Assembly: GCA_964480635.1 (NCBI GenBank)
Contig: CAYZQE010000054.1
Coordinates: 1 to 17,093, forward strand
Length of the DNA: 17,093 nt
Direction: 5' to 3'
Source: CAYZQE01 sp964480635
GTDB taxonomy: Bacteria; Pseudomonadota; Gammaproteobacteria; GCA-001735895
The notes below the pieces were generated by a model. It made no database searches. It had not been told where the DNA came from and saw nothing but the letters and a program-made list of their open reading frames with translations. Positions 6,102-14,135 of this stretch are shown here, piece by piece; the first letter of the stretch is position 1, and every line of letters starts with the position of its first letter. Both the position numbers and the translations under genes were made by a program.

Positions 6102-7366
6102 TAGTAAGACACCCTTTTAATATCAGCACCGACACAGGCTAAATTTTCTTCTATATGATCGTAGCCTCTATCAATATGATAAATACGGTCAACTTCGGTT
6201 TCACCTTCAGCCACTAAGCCAGCCAAAACCAAACTAGCAGATGCTCTTAAGTCAGTCGCCATAACCTGAGCGCCTTGAAGCTTATCAATGCCCTCGATAA
6301 TAGCTGTATTCCCTTCAACCTTAACTTTAGAGCCCATACGCATTATTTCTTGAATATGCATAAAACGATTTTCAAAAACTGTTTCTGTCACCGTAGCCGT
6401 GCCAATGGCAATGGCATTTAATACGCAAAACTGAGCTTGCATATCCGTTGGAAAACCTGGATATGGAGATGTTTTAATACTAACAGACTTGGGCTTTTTG
6501 CCTTCCATGTCTAGTTCTATCCAATCTTCACCACAATCAATAATGGCACCTGCTTCTTTTAATTTAGCAATCACTGCATCCAATAAAGTAGGGTCAGTGT
6601 CTTTTAAAATAATTTTTCCGCCTGTTACGGCCGCTGCAACTAAGTAAGTACCTGTTTCAATTCGATCAGGCAATACGGTGTAATCACAACCATGTAAGGT
6701 TTCAACACCTTCAATCGTTATCCTGTCCGTCCCAGCTCCTGTTACTTTGCCACCCATTGCATTGATAAAGTCGGCCAAATCGACGACTTCTGGCTCACGG
6801 GCTGCATTTTCTAATATGGTTGTTCCATCTGCTAAACTGGCAGCCATCAATAAATTTTCTGTGCCTGTTACGGTCACTTGATCTAATACGATATGAGCGC
6901 CGGTCAAACGCTTTGCCTTAGTTTTGGCTTTAATGTAACCATTCTCTACAACAATATGGGCACCCATCTGTTCCAGACCTTTAAGATGCAAATCAACAGG
7001 TCTCGCGCCAATGGCACAGCCACCGGGTAAGGACACTTCGGCTTCACCAAATTTAGCTAACAACGGCCCAAGCACTAAAATAGACGCGCGCATTGTGCGT
7101 ACTAACTCATAGGGTGCAAAGGTATTATTCATCGTGGTTGGGTCAACTTCGATACTCATCTTTTCACAGATGGTAATACTGGATCCCATGAGGCCTAACA
7201 GTTCCATGGTTGTTGTCACATCCTGCAAATGAGGAACGTTTCGAACCGTGACTACATCACTGGCTAATATAGTGCCTGCTAAAATTGGTAATACGGCATT
7301 TTTAGAGCCCGCTATACGGATCATACCGGATAGTGGCGTACCACCATTTATGATTAATTTGTCCAT
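6101..7366 (-). CDS. murA: UDP-N-acetylglucosamine 1-carboxyvinyltransferase
   Basis: Transfers enolpyruvate from PEP to UDP-GlcNAc, the first committed step of peptidoglycan synthesis, in the cytoplasm. The 421-residue length is typical. IAGSKNAVLPILAG contains the substrate-binding Lys22-Asn23. LPGGCAIGARPVDLHLKGLE contains the active-site cysteine (Cys117 here, Cys115 in E. coli), so the enzyme should be fosfomycin-sensitive in principle. YPGFPTDMQAQF and DLRASASLVLAGL are further MurA blocks. It follows mlaB by 58 bp and overlaps hisG by one base. In many relatives a BolA-family gene, ibaG, lies between mlaB and murA; there is no room for it here. Confidence 0.97.
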   Translation of the reverse strand: MDKLIINGGTPLSGMIRIAGSKNAVLPILAGTILASDVVTVRNVPHLQDVTTTMELLGLMGSSITICEKMSIEVDPTTMNNTFAPYELVRTMRASILVLGPLLAKFGEAEVSLPGGCAIGARPVDLHLKGLEQMGAHIVVENGYIKAKTKAKRLTGAHIVLDQVTVTGTENLLMAASLADGTTILENAAREPEVVDLADFINAMGGKVTGAGTDRITIEGVETLHGCDYTVLPDRIETGTYLVAAAVTGGKIILKDTDPTLLDAVIAKLKEAGAIIDCGEDWIELDMEGKKPKSVSIKTSPYPGFPTDMQAQFCVLNAIAIGTATVTETVFENRFMHIQEIMRMGSKVKVEGNTAIIEGIDKLQGAQVMATDLRASASLVLAGLVAEGETEVDRIYHIDRGYDHIEENLACVGADIKRVSY

Positions 7367-7424
7367 ACGAATTTTTAAGTTGTCACTGAAAACAGCATTT
7401 GAAAAGCTAAATAAAAGAGTGCAA

Positions 7425-7721
7425 CTATTTTTGGGGAGAAAAAAATGTATCTAGCTGGCTTAAATGGGCAATAGCCATAAGCTCTTTTGGCACATGACTA
7501 AAACTTATTTTTATGTTTAAGCTTTGTGCTAATTTAATTAACTCAAGCAATAAAGCAATGGCCGAACTATCAACTTTTTCAACACCAGATAGATTAACCA
7601 CCCACTGATTAAGCTTATTATACAGTGTCATCTCAGACAAAACATCCATTACTGTATGCGCTATCAAATCACCTTTAATTATTAAGGTGTCGGATTCTGA
7701 AAAATGCTGAATATAAGACAT
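7425..7721 (-). CDS. mlaB: STAS-domain protein MlaB
   Basis: A small cytoplasmic STAS protein that binds MlaF and stabilises the MlaFEDB phospholipid-transport ABC complex. All of its 98 residues fit one STAS domain: strand LIIKGDLI, strand WVVNLSGVEKV, then DSSAIALLLELIKLAQ, where Asp51-Ser52-Ser53 occupy the position of the conserved STAS loop. MlaB is otherwise poorly conserved in sequence, so context carries weight: it starts 5 bp after the mlaC stop and precedes murA, its usual place. An anti-sigma-factor antagonist would share the fold but is unlikely inside an mla operon. Confidence 0.88.
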   Translation of the reverse strand: MSYIQHFSESDTLIIKGDLIAHTVMDVLSEMTLYNKLNQWVVNLSGVEKVDSSAIALLLELIKLAQSLNIKISFSHVPKELMAIAHLSQLDTFFSPQK

Positions 7722-7726
7722 ATATG

Positions 7727-8317
7727 CTATGCGGCGTTATTGCGATCGCGTAACGACTTAATTAAACCATCAATGCCATTCTTTTTTATCTGGCGCGCAA
7801 AGCTTGAACGATAATTAGTAACTAAACTAACGTTATCAACACTAATATCATATACTCTCCATGTATCACCTACTCGATAAAGCTTATAGTTTAATGGAAT
7901 GGGAAAGCCGCCTGGCTGATCAATAACCGTGCGCACTGTTACATCGCCTCTTGCTACCGAGCCTTTCGAAGGTAGATACAAAACCCCTTGATCTTCATAC
8001 TCTAGTAAAGCCTTACTGTATGTTCTTACCAGCAATGCCTGAAACACTTCATTCATTTCAACTTTTTGGGTATCGGTCATTTTTCGGCGAAATTTGCCTA
8101 AGGCTAAATTTGTCATGCGCTCAAAATCAAAGTGCTTTAAAACGGTCTCTTTAACAAAAACATAAAGCTTAGCGGGTTCTTTTTTATAAGTGGCTAAATT
8201 AACCTTAATATCGGCTAAAACAGCATCAGTTGTTGATCTAATAAGCTCTTCAGGCGTTTGCGCCTGAGCATTTAAAGTCAAAAAAAACAGACTCATTAAT
8301 AATATAATTTTTTTCAT
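7727..8317 (-). CDS. mlaC: Phospholipid-binding periplasmic protein MlaC
   Basis: A soluble periplasmic shuttle that carries phospholipids between the outer-membrane partner and the inner-membrane MlaFEDB complex. It has a clean signal peptide (MKKIILLMSLFFLTLNAQAQ, cleavage expected after AQA). The mature part shows the Tol_Tol_Ttg2/MlaC pattern: FDFERMTNLALGKFRRKMT, MNEVFQALLVRTYSKALLEY, GDVTVRTVI, YKLYRVGDTWRVYDISVDNV and SLVTNYRSSFARQIKKNGID. The length is 196 aa against about 211 in E. coli. It lies only 3 bp after the TolC-family gene and 5 bp before mlaB, so all are translated from one message. Confidence 0.96.
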   Translation of the reverse strand: MKKIILLMSLFFLTLNAQAQTPEELIRSTTDAVLADIKVNLATYKKEPAKLYVFVKETVLKHFDFERMTNLALGKFRRKMTDTQKVEMNEVFQALLVRTYSKALLEYEDQGVLYLPSKGSVARGDVTVRTVIDQPGGFPIPLNYKLYRVGDTWRVYDISVDNVSLVTNYRSSFARQIKKNGIDGLIKSLRDRNNAA

Positions 8318-8320
8318 TGA

Positions 8321-9688
8321 TTAAATTCCTTCATAATTACCAGTAACACTACTTAGCTTCGACACACTGATATTATAATCATTCATTATTTTTAGAAAAT
8401 CAGCGTAAGCAAGCACATAAACCTGCATAGCCGTGATAATTTTATCAGCCTCTTCTAAGCCGGCTTCAAAATCTGTGTATGCAGAAATCATCCAACGCCG
8501 TGAAGCTTTCGCTGCTTTTTTCATTTCATTCATCTGTTCAAACTGTGAGTGCACCGAATGGTATTGCTCTGCCACTTGAAAAGGCACACCACGTTGTGCA
8601 AATGACGCCTTATGTATCAACGCATTTAGTTCTGCTTTAGCTTGGTTTACTTTAGCATCTGATGCCGCGCCCTCCCAAGCCCAATTCATACCAATTAGAG
8701 GCGATAATGCAGCATGGTTAAACGGATCATAAATATGCGGATTATCGAGCTTGTCGCGATCTGGCGCAATAGAAAGTGAACCTGCAATGCCTGCAAAAAC
8801 AATGGGGTTGTTTTCAGCTTTTTGCGCTTCAACTAAAGCGCGTCTAGCCGCCAAACCAGCGTCTAATTGGTTAAATTCCGCTCTATTTTTTAACGCATAA
8901 TCCACATAATATTCAAGCTCATCACTGGGTAATTCACTGGCACTGAGTCGCTTATCGGCTACTTGAATATCACTCGTTTTTAACCCCGTTAACACGCTAA
9001 GACCCGCTAAAGCTATCGCCTCTAAGCCTGATGCCTCAGCCCGATAACGACGTAACGCAGCCATACCTGCTTCTATCGCATATTTATCGGCTAGTTTTGC
9101 CTTACCGTTATCTTCATCAAGCCATTCAGTTATTAAATCTAATGCACCTGACAAACGTTTAATCGTTGCATCCATTAAATAACGGGAATCTCTTGCCGTG
9201 AGATAACCATTATAAGCTCGAATAACATCAAGGCGTATGGCATCTTTTTGCAACACAATGTCTTCGTTTTTAACTAGAATATTAAAACTAGCTGCTTTTT
9301 GATAATTTTCTAAACGGCCAAACGTCGATAGTGGCTTCACCAAGGTTAATTGCAACCTCACCCATAAAGAGAACCCATCATCAAAGTCATAGGTATCATC
9401 TCTAGGCTCACAATTAGTAGAACAACTTTTTTCGCCGCCCTGATAAAACCCACCATCAACACCGGTGGTCACTGCTAAAAAACTGGTCACATTAGCTCTA
9501 AAACCACCCGAAGAATTAGCTTGGTCGTACAACGCTTGAGCATATTCTGCAAAAGCACGTTTTTCATCGATTCGGGGATCCGATGAAAGAGCAAGCTCAA
9601 TCGCCCTGTCTAAATTGATTGTTTCAGCACGCAGCAACCCCGTACTCAATAACAAACTAACAGCAACAAAGGTATACAAAATTTTCAT
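8321..9688 (-). CDS. TolC-family outer membrane protein within the mla operon
   Basis: A 455-residue protein of the outer membrane efflux protein (OEP/TolC) family. The signal peptide is residues 1-21 (cleavage near LLRA/ET). INLDRAIELALSSDPRI is the usual first OEP helix. Two repeats follow, each with long helices and a likely beta-hairpin for the barrel: GFRANVTSFLAVTT plus GFSLWVRLQLTLVKPL, and NPIVFAGIAGSLSIAP plus LIGMNWAWEG. The first hairpin loop holds Cys89 and Cys93, which could form a small disulfide loop at the cell surface. STFGRLENYQKAA and NQAKAELNALIHKASFA are also family-like. Gaps of 8 bp to mlaD and 3 bp to mlaC place it firmly in the mla operon. By context it may be the outer-membrane partner of this transporter; a separate efflux role remains possible. 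The exact partner is inference. Confidence 0.85.
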   Translation of the reverse strand: MKILYTFVAVSLLLSTGLLRAETINLDRAIELALSSDPRIDEKRAFAEYAQALYDQANSSGGFRANVTSFLAVTTGVDGGFYQGGEKSCSTNCEPRDDTYDFDDGFSLWVRLQLTLVKPLSTFGRLENYQKAASFNILVKNEDIVLQKDAIRLDVIRAYNGYLTARDSRYLMDATIKRLSGALDLITEWLDEDNGKAKLADKYAIEAGMAALRRYRAEASGLEAIALAGLSVLTGLKTSDIQVADKRLSASELPSDELEYYVDYALKNRAEFNQLDAGLAARRALVEAQKAENNPIVFAGIAGSLSIAPDRDKLDNPHIYDPFNHAALSPLIGMNWAWEGAASDAKVNQAKAELNALIHKASFAQRGVPFQVAEQYHSVHSQFEQMNEMKKAAKASRRWMISAYTDFEAGLEEADKIITAMQVYVLAYADFLKIMNDYNISVSKLSSVTGNYEGI

Positions 9689-9696
9689 TTTATTTT

Positions 9697-10152
9697 TTAT
9701 TCTTCTGATTTACTAAATAAGAATTGCCCAATAATTTGCTCTAACACCATCGCAGATTGGGTATGGGAAATTTCATCTTTATCTTTCAGTACCACTTCAT
9801 CACCACCCGGTTCGAAGCCCACAAATTGATCGCCTAAAAGACCCGACGTGTAAATACTGGCAATGGTATCGCGTGGAAACTCATTATATTTATCATTAAT
9901 ATTCATTTTAACGACGGCTTCAAAATTTTCTGAGTCATAATCAATTGAAGTGACCTGACCTATACGCACTCCACCCACCTTGACTGCTGAACGAGGCTTT
10001 AAGCCACCAACATTTTCAAAACGTGCAGCAATTTCATAAGTGCCTTCGTTGGTTAAATTCCCTAAATTACTGACTTGCATGGCCAACATAAAAAATGCAG
10101 CGACGCCAATGCCAACAAATATCCCAACGGTTAATTCAATACTTTTAAACAT
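9697..10152 (-). CDS. mlaD: MCE-domain phospholipid transporter subunit MlaD
   Basis: An inner-membrane-anchored protein with one MCE domain; in E. coli six copies form a ring above MlaE that holds phospholipid in a hydrophobic pore. Residues about 8-27 (TVGIFVGIGVAAFFMLAMQV) are the membrane anchor. Residues about 38-118 are the MCE domain, with ARFENVGGLKPRSAVKVGGV, IGQVTSIDYD and the typical TSGLLGDQFVGFEPGG end. The C-terminal helix MVLEQIIGQFLF supplies the pore-lining segment. At 151 aa it is shorter than E. coli MlaD (183 aa), mainly through a short C-terminus. It lies 33 bp after mlaE and 8 bp before the TolC-family gene. Confidence 0.96.
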   Translation of the reverse strand: MFKSIELTVGIFVGIGVAAFFMLAMQVSNLGNLTNEGTYEIAARFENVGGLKPRSAVKVGGVRIGQVTSIDYDSENFEAVVKMNINDKYNEFPRDTIASIYTSGLLGDQFVGFEPGGDEVVLKDKDEISHTQSAMVLEQIIGQFLFSKSEE

Positions 10153-10185
10153 ATCTTTTTTCCTAATCTTTTAAGAAATAACGTC

Positions 10186-10929
10186 TTAATTAAACATTAA
10201 AGCCGTTAATATAAAATCTAATGCCAGCACAGCTAAGGAGGCATGCACCACAGTGCGTGTTGTTGCTTGGCTTACACCTTCAGAGGTTGGTATACAATCA
10301 TAGCCTTCAAATAATGCAATCCACGTTATGACGATACCAAACACAATGCTTTTTATAACACCATTCATAATGTCGTTATAAAAATCGACCTTAGCTTGCA
10401 TTTGCGACCAAAACGCACCTGCATCAACGCCCAGTAAATCGACACCCACTAAATAAGCACCAAGCACGCCAATCGCACTAAAAATAGCGGCTAGTAAAGG
10501 CAAAGAAATGATGCCCGCAATAAATCGAGGGGTTGCTATGCGCTCAATAGGATCAACCGCCATCATTTCTAAACCTGATAACTGCTCAGTCGCTTTCATC
10601 AAACCAATTTCTGCGGTTAAAGCAGAGCCTGCACGGCCTGCAAATAACAAACCACCGATCACTGGCCCGAGTTCTCGCACTAAAGAAAGCGCAACCACCA
10701 TACCTAAGCTATCTGCGGCACCAAAAGTTGCCAAGGTGTAATACAGCTGCAAAGCCAAAACCATTCCGACGAATAAGCCTGACACCACAATAATGAGCAA
10801 GGTACGCACACCCACAGAATAAACTTGCTGAACAATTAAGTTAAAGCGTAGAAAACTTTGTGGGAAACACATTAACATTCTATAAAAGAATATTGAGGCT
10901 CTACCTAGTCGGCTAAAAAATGAACTCAT
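10186..10929 (-). CDS. mlaE: ABC transporter permease MlaE
   Basis: The membrane subunit of the phospholipid ABC transporter, working as a dimer with MlaF, MlaB and the MlaD hexamer. This 247-residue protein has an amphipathic N-terminal helix and about five membrane segments. The conserved core is clear: VSGLFVGMVLALQLYYTLA, LVRELGPVIGGLLFAGRAGSA, AEIGLMKATEQLSGLEMMAV (coupling helix facing MlaF), and near the C-terminus FEGYDCIPTSEGVSQATTRT. The start codon overlaps the mlaF stop in an ATGA junction, so translation is coupled. Confidence 0.97.
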   Translation of the reverse strand: MSSFFSRLGRASIFFYRMLMCFPQSFLRFNLIVQQVYSVGVRTLLIIVVSGLFVGMVLALQLYYTLATFGAADSLGMVVALSLVRELGPVIGGLLFAGRAGSALTAEIGLMKATEQLSGLEMMAVDPIERIATPRFIAGIISLPLLAAIFSAIGVLGAYLVGVDLLGVDAGAFWSQMQAKVDFYNDIMNGVIKSIVFGIVITWIALFEGYDCIPTSEGVSQATTRTVVHASLAVLALDFILTALMFN

Positions 10930-11744
10930 GAGCGATCACCCTTAGCCGAGGTATTTAAAAAATCTTCTTCTAAACTAGCTGCTTGATAATGAAAGGGCAC
11001 AGGGCCATCAGACTCACCATAAATAAATTGCTTAACCCACGCGGAATCTGATTGTTTAATCTCTTTTTCTGACCCTGCTGCCACCACCTTTCCTTGCGAT
11101 AAGATAACAACATGATCGGCAATGGTTAATGTTTCTTCAACATCGTGCGAGACAACAATGCTGGTTAGCTTAAGCGCCTGAGTGGTTTCTTTAATTAACT
11201 TGACTAACACACCCATAGAAATAGGGTCTTGCCCTGTAAAAGGCTCGTCATACATAATTAACATGGGATCCATGACCAACGCTCTTGCTAACGCGGCTCG
11301 CCTTGCCATGCCACCCGATAATTCTGAAGGCATAAACTGAGCAGCACCGCGTAAGCCTACGGCTTGAAGCTTCATTAACACAATAGAGCTAATCATTGCA
11401 TCAGATAATGGCGTATGTTCGCGCAATGGAAATGCAACATTTTCAAACACGGTTAAATCGGTTAATAATGCACCAGACTGAAACAACATACCCATTTTTT
11501 TACGCAATTGATAAAGCTCTTTAAGCTTTAACTCATGGACATTTTTACCGTCGACCGTAATTGTTCCTTGATCGGGTTTTAATTGGCCCGCTATTAATTT
11601 AAGCAGTGTTGTTTTCCCGGTGCCACTTGGCCCCATCACTGCGGTTATTTTCCCAGGATGAATATCTAAGTTCACCCCGCTAAAGATGGATTTATGACCA
11701 CGTGAGAAATGTAAATCTCGAATTTGAATTAAGCTATCTTGCAT
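10926..11744 (-). CDS. mlaF: ABC transporter ATP-binding protein MlaF
   Basis: The cytoplasmic ATPase that powers phospholipid movement by the Mla complex. Walker A is GPSGTGKTT (residues 38-46), the Q-loop is at MLFQSG, the ABC signature is LSGGMARRAALARAL (from 142), Walker B is MLIMYDE (161-167) and the switch histidine is His200 in VVSHD. The length of 272 aa is typical. It is the first gene of the leftward mla run. The 142 bases upstream, to the next gene, contain the 54-bp TTAA-flanked palindrome, so the leader or promoter of this operon has been altered by, or evolved around, a mobile repeat. I see no strong ribosome binding site before the ATG. Confidence 0.97.
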   Translation of the reverse strand: MQDSLIQIRDLHFSRGHKSIFSGVNLDIHPGKITAVMGPSGTGKTTLLKLIAGQLKPDQGTITVDGKNVHELKLKELYQLRKKMGMLFQSGALLTDLTVFENVAFPLREHTPLSDAMISSIVLMKLQAVGLRGAAQFMPSELSGGMARRAALARALVMDPMLIMYDEPFTGQDPISMGVLVKLIKETTQALKLTSIVVSHDVEETLTIADHVVILSQGKVVAAGSEKEIKQSDSAWVKQFIYGESDGPVPFHYQAASLEEDFLNTSAKGDRS

Positions 11745-11778
11745 ATTAATTAGAATTTAACTATTTTGCCTATCTTAA

Positions 11779-11832
11779 GGAGACACTGAACAACCGCCAA
11801 TTATTTTTTACTGGCGGTTATTCAGTGTCTCT
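11779..11832. mobile_element. 54-bp palindromic mini-element with TTAA flanks
   Basis: Bounded by TTAA at 11775-11778 and 11833-11836. It folds into a stem of about 22 bp with one internal mismatch plus a terminal one (GGAGACACTGAACAACCGCC at the left, its near complement at the right). The first 35 or so bases are identical to the complement of the right end of the element at 61-217, so it is a shortened relative made of little more than terminal sequence. It sits between the DUF72-like gene and mlaF, both read leftward, and would form a strong hairpin in any readthrough transcript. No T-run follows on the minus strand. Confidence 0.7.
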
Positions 11833-11886
11833 TTAACGGCTATTTTTTTAAAATTATGTAACCTAGTGTAACAAGTCTACAACGTA

Positions 11887-12474
11887 TTAATAACCCATCA
11901 TTTCAATCATCAGTCGTAATTCACTAGAAACCGACGAATTAAAAACATCCGCTTTTAATAACAGATAATATTCTTCAGCGCTCTCTTCTGCTACCCATTG
12001 ATCAATAAAGGCTCGCCACTGCTTTAAGGTTTGTATATCACTAACATACACAATATTCATCTCACTATTAAGCAATTGAGACGATTTCATATTGACTTTA
12101 AAGTTTAAACTTTGCCTGTCATTTGGCATAAAGACAGGCACGGATAATTTTGCTAATTGCTCAGACCATTGCTGCTGACAAAGTTCATTTAAAACAATGG
12201 CTTTTATACTAACCTCTTCACTAGCTAACAAATCGCCTAATAAAGGCCACTGAGCCACTTCATCACAACGCACAATCAAATCGAACTGTTCGGGAAGGTC
12301 TTCAAATAACTCATTGATATCTTCAATTTTATCCAATCCAGCCAAGGCAATTTGAACGCACTCATGCTCATTCGCATAAAACGATAAGCGCCATTCCTTT
12401 GGCATATCTTCCGGATAAAAAGAATCCTTTATGCCAAAATCATTCCAGTCGTAATATCCGGTCTTAATAATCAT
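11887..12474 (-). CDS. Uncharacterised protein with a DUF72-like N-terminus
   Basis: A 195-residue soluble protein with no signal peptide or membrane segment. The beginning, MIIKTGYYDWNDFGIKDSFY followed by PEDMPKEWRLSFYANE, resembles the start of DUF72 (YecE-like) TIM-barrel proteins (GTSGYxYxxWxxxFYPxxL...RLxxYA). The rest is shorter than a full DUF72 protein (about 240-280 aa) and diverges, so this is a distant or reduced member at best. The start at 12474 is preferred because an AGAGA stretch precedes it at a suitable distance; an in-frame ATG at 12516 would add 14 residues without a good site. It diverges from fabA and precedes the palindromic element and mlaF. The function is unknown. 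Confidence 0.7.
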   Translation of the reverse strand: MIIKTGYYDWNDFGIKDSFYPEDMPKEWRLSFYANEHECVQIALAGLDKIEDINELFEDLPEQFDLIVRCDEVAQWPLLGDLLASEEVSIKAIVLNELCQQQWSEQLAKLSVPVFMPNDRQSLNFKVNMKSSQLLNSEMNIVYVSDIQTLKQWRAFIDQWVAEESAEEYYLLLKADVFNSSVSSELRLMIEMMGY

Positions 12475-12565
12475 TAAATTGTCTCTATTTATTAAAAAAC
12501 AGGTGGAAAAAACCATTGTTTATCGTTAGTGTTCGCCCCCTCACTCATTACAGGCACCCTGCATT

Positions 12566-13093
12566 ATGACAAACCCATTAACAGATAAACACAGCTTTTC
12601 GAAAGAAGAGCTCATTGATTGCGGGCATGGCAAGGTATTTGGTGAAGGAAATGCACTGTTACCGCTTCCTCCTATGCTTATGTTCGACCGTATCACCAGC
12701 ATTACAGAAGAGGGTGGCGACCACGGTTTAGGCTATATTGAAGCAGAACTAGACATTAACCCAGACCTTTGGTTTTTTAAATGTCACTTTGAAACAGACC
12801 CTGTTATGCCCGGCTGCTTAGGTTTAGACGCACTGTGGCAACTCGTTGGCTTTTATTTAGGTTGGAGAGGCGGCCCAGGACACGGGCGTGCATTAGGCTC
12901 TGGCGAAGTTAAATTTTTTGGTCAAGTCTTACCTAGCGCAAAGAAAGTGACCTATAAAATTCACATTAATCGCTTAATTATGCGTCGTTTAGTGATGGGC
13001 ATTGCCGATGCCACCATGGAAGTCGATGGCCGTGAAATTTATAGCGCTAAAAACTTAAAGGTTGGCTTATTTACTTCAACAGAATCATTCTAA
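12566..13093 (+). CDS. fabA: Beta-hydroxydecanoyl-ACP dehydratase/isomerase
   Basis: Dehydrates 3-hydroxydecanoyl-ACP and isomerises the trans-2 product to cis-3-decenoyl-ACP, the entry to unsaturated fatty acids in the anaerobic-type pathway. The 175 residues have the hot-dog fold signature: FGEGNALLPLPPMLMFDRI, then WFFKCHFETDPVMPGCLGLD containing catalytic His74 and Asp88 (His70/Asp84 in E. coli mature numbering), then LWQLVGFYLGW and GSGEVKFFGQVLP. The partner fabB, often adjacent in pseudomonads, is not in this window. It is the first gene of a rightward group with yrbG 16 bp downstream. I see no FadR or FabR palindrome in the short divergent promoter region. Confidence 0.97.
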   Translation: MTNPLTDKHSFSKEELIDCGHGKVFGEGNALLPLPPMLMFDRITSITEEGGDHGLGYIEAELDINPDLWFFKCHFETDPVMPGCLGLDALWQLVGFYLGWRGGPGHGRALGSGEVKFFGQVLPSAKKVTYKIHINRLIMRRLVMGIADATMEVDGREIYSAKNLKVGLFTSTESF

Positions 13094-13109
13094 AGACCTA
13101 TAACTGCCC

Positions 13110-14087
13110 ATGACTTTATCAATAATTGCCGTTCTTATCGGCCTTGGGCTGCTTATTTGGAGTGCTGATCGCTTTGTTGAAGGCGCATCAGCCGCTGCTA
13201 ATCAGCTCGGTGTCTCTACGCTTATTATCGGCATCACGATTATCGGTTTTGGTACCTCAGCACCTGAAATTCTCATTTCTATTTTTGCTTCGCTTGATAA
13301 CACACCCGACCTAGCTATAGGTAATGCCTTAGGTTCTAACATTGCCAACATTGCATTAATTTTAGGTGTCACGGCGTTACTCGTCCCCTTACCTATTGCT
13401 TCTAGCTTATTAAAAAAAGAGTTTCCTATTTTATTAGGCGCGACCGCAATCGTTGCTTACTTTTTGCACGATAAACAACTCACTTTTATAGAGGGCGCTT
13501 TGTTATTAGTCGTATTAGCCGCCTCCCTGATTTACTTTATCAAAAGCAGTAAAAAAGATGGTACTTTAAATCAAGAGTTTGCTAATGAAATACCCCAAGA
13601 CATGACGCTAAAGCAATCCGTCATGTGGTTATCCATTGGTTTAGTTGTACTTGTTTTAAGCTCTAAACTATTAGTATGGGGCGCCGTCAATATTGCGACC
13701 GCCTTAGGCGTCCCTGACCTTATTATTGGCTTAACCATTGTCGCCTTAGGCACTAGCCTACCAGAGCTAGCCGCCGCCATAGCGAGCGCCCGAAAAGGCG
13801 AGCCTGATCTTGCCATTGGTAATGTGATTGGCTCTAACTTATTTAATTCATTAGCTGTCATCGCAATACCTGGCTTATTACTGACTAATTTTGCGGTATC
13901 ATCCACCGCCATCACGCGTGACTTACCGGTCATGATTGGCATGACCATCATCCTTTATTTACTGGCTAAATTTCCACGGCATCAAGATTCAGTCATTACC
14001 CGAACTAAGGGTATATTTTTACTGACTGGGTTTATCGCCTACCAACTTGTTTTATATTTTGACACTATGGCGATCATTGCCCATTAA
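13110..14087 (+). CDS. yrbG: Calcium/sodium antiporter, YrbG type
   Basis: An inner-membrane cation exchanger of the CaCA family. The 325 residues are almost entirely hydrophobic, about ten membrane segments in two inverted halves. Each half carries the ion-binding alpha-repeat: IIGFGTSAPEILISIFA with GNALGSNIANIALILG in the first, and IVALGTSLPELAAAIASA with GNVIGSNLFNSLAVI in the second. The acidic Glu residues of both PE motifs are present. E. coli has yrbG beside kdsD and near the mla genes, and the same set is seen here with an extra gene between yrbG and kdsD. The physiological ion is known poorly even in E. coli. Confidence 0.93.
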   Translation: MTLSIIAVLIGLGLLIWSADRFVEGASAAANQLGVSTLIIGITIIGFGTSAPEILISIFASLDNTPDLAIGNALGSNIANIALILGVTALLVPLPIASSLLKKEFPILLGATAIVAYFLHDKQLTFIEGALLLVVLAASLIYFIKSSKKDGTLNQEFANEIPQDMTLKQSVMWLSIGLVVLVLSSKLLVWGAVNIATALGVPDLIIGLTIVALGTSLPELAAAIASARKGEPDLAIGNVIGSNLFNSLAVIAIPGLLLTNFAVSSTAITRDLPVMIGMTIILYLLAKFPRHQDSVITRTKGIFLLTGFIAYQLVLYFDTMAIIAH

Positions 14088-14105
14088 TAGCTAAATACAA
14101 AACCC

Positions 14106-14132
14106 GTCTATTGCTATAGACTACGCTTTTTT
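14106..14132 (+). terminator. Possible intrinsic terminator after yrbG
   Basis: GTCTAT (14106-14111) pairs with ATAGAC (14116-14121) around a TGCT loop, and six T residues follow at 14127-14132. The stem is short and AT-rich, so termination may be partial. Confidence 0.35.
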
Positions 14133-14135
14133 ATT

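Noticed and set aside
11779..11832. Palindrome as an ordinary intrinsic terminator
   Set aside because: There is no T-run after the stem on the minus strand, and its TTAA flanks and match to the element at 61-217 indicate a mobile repeat; partial termination remains possible.
13571..13951. Leftward open reading frame of 126 codons
   Set aside because: Antisense shadow of yrbG; the sense strand carries the conserved alpha-repeat motifs.
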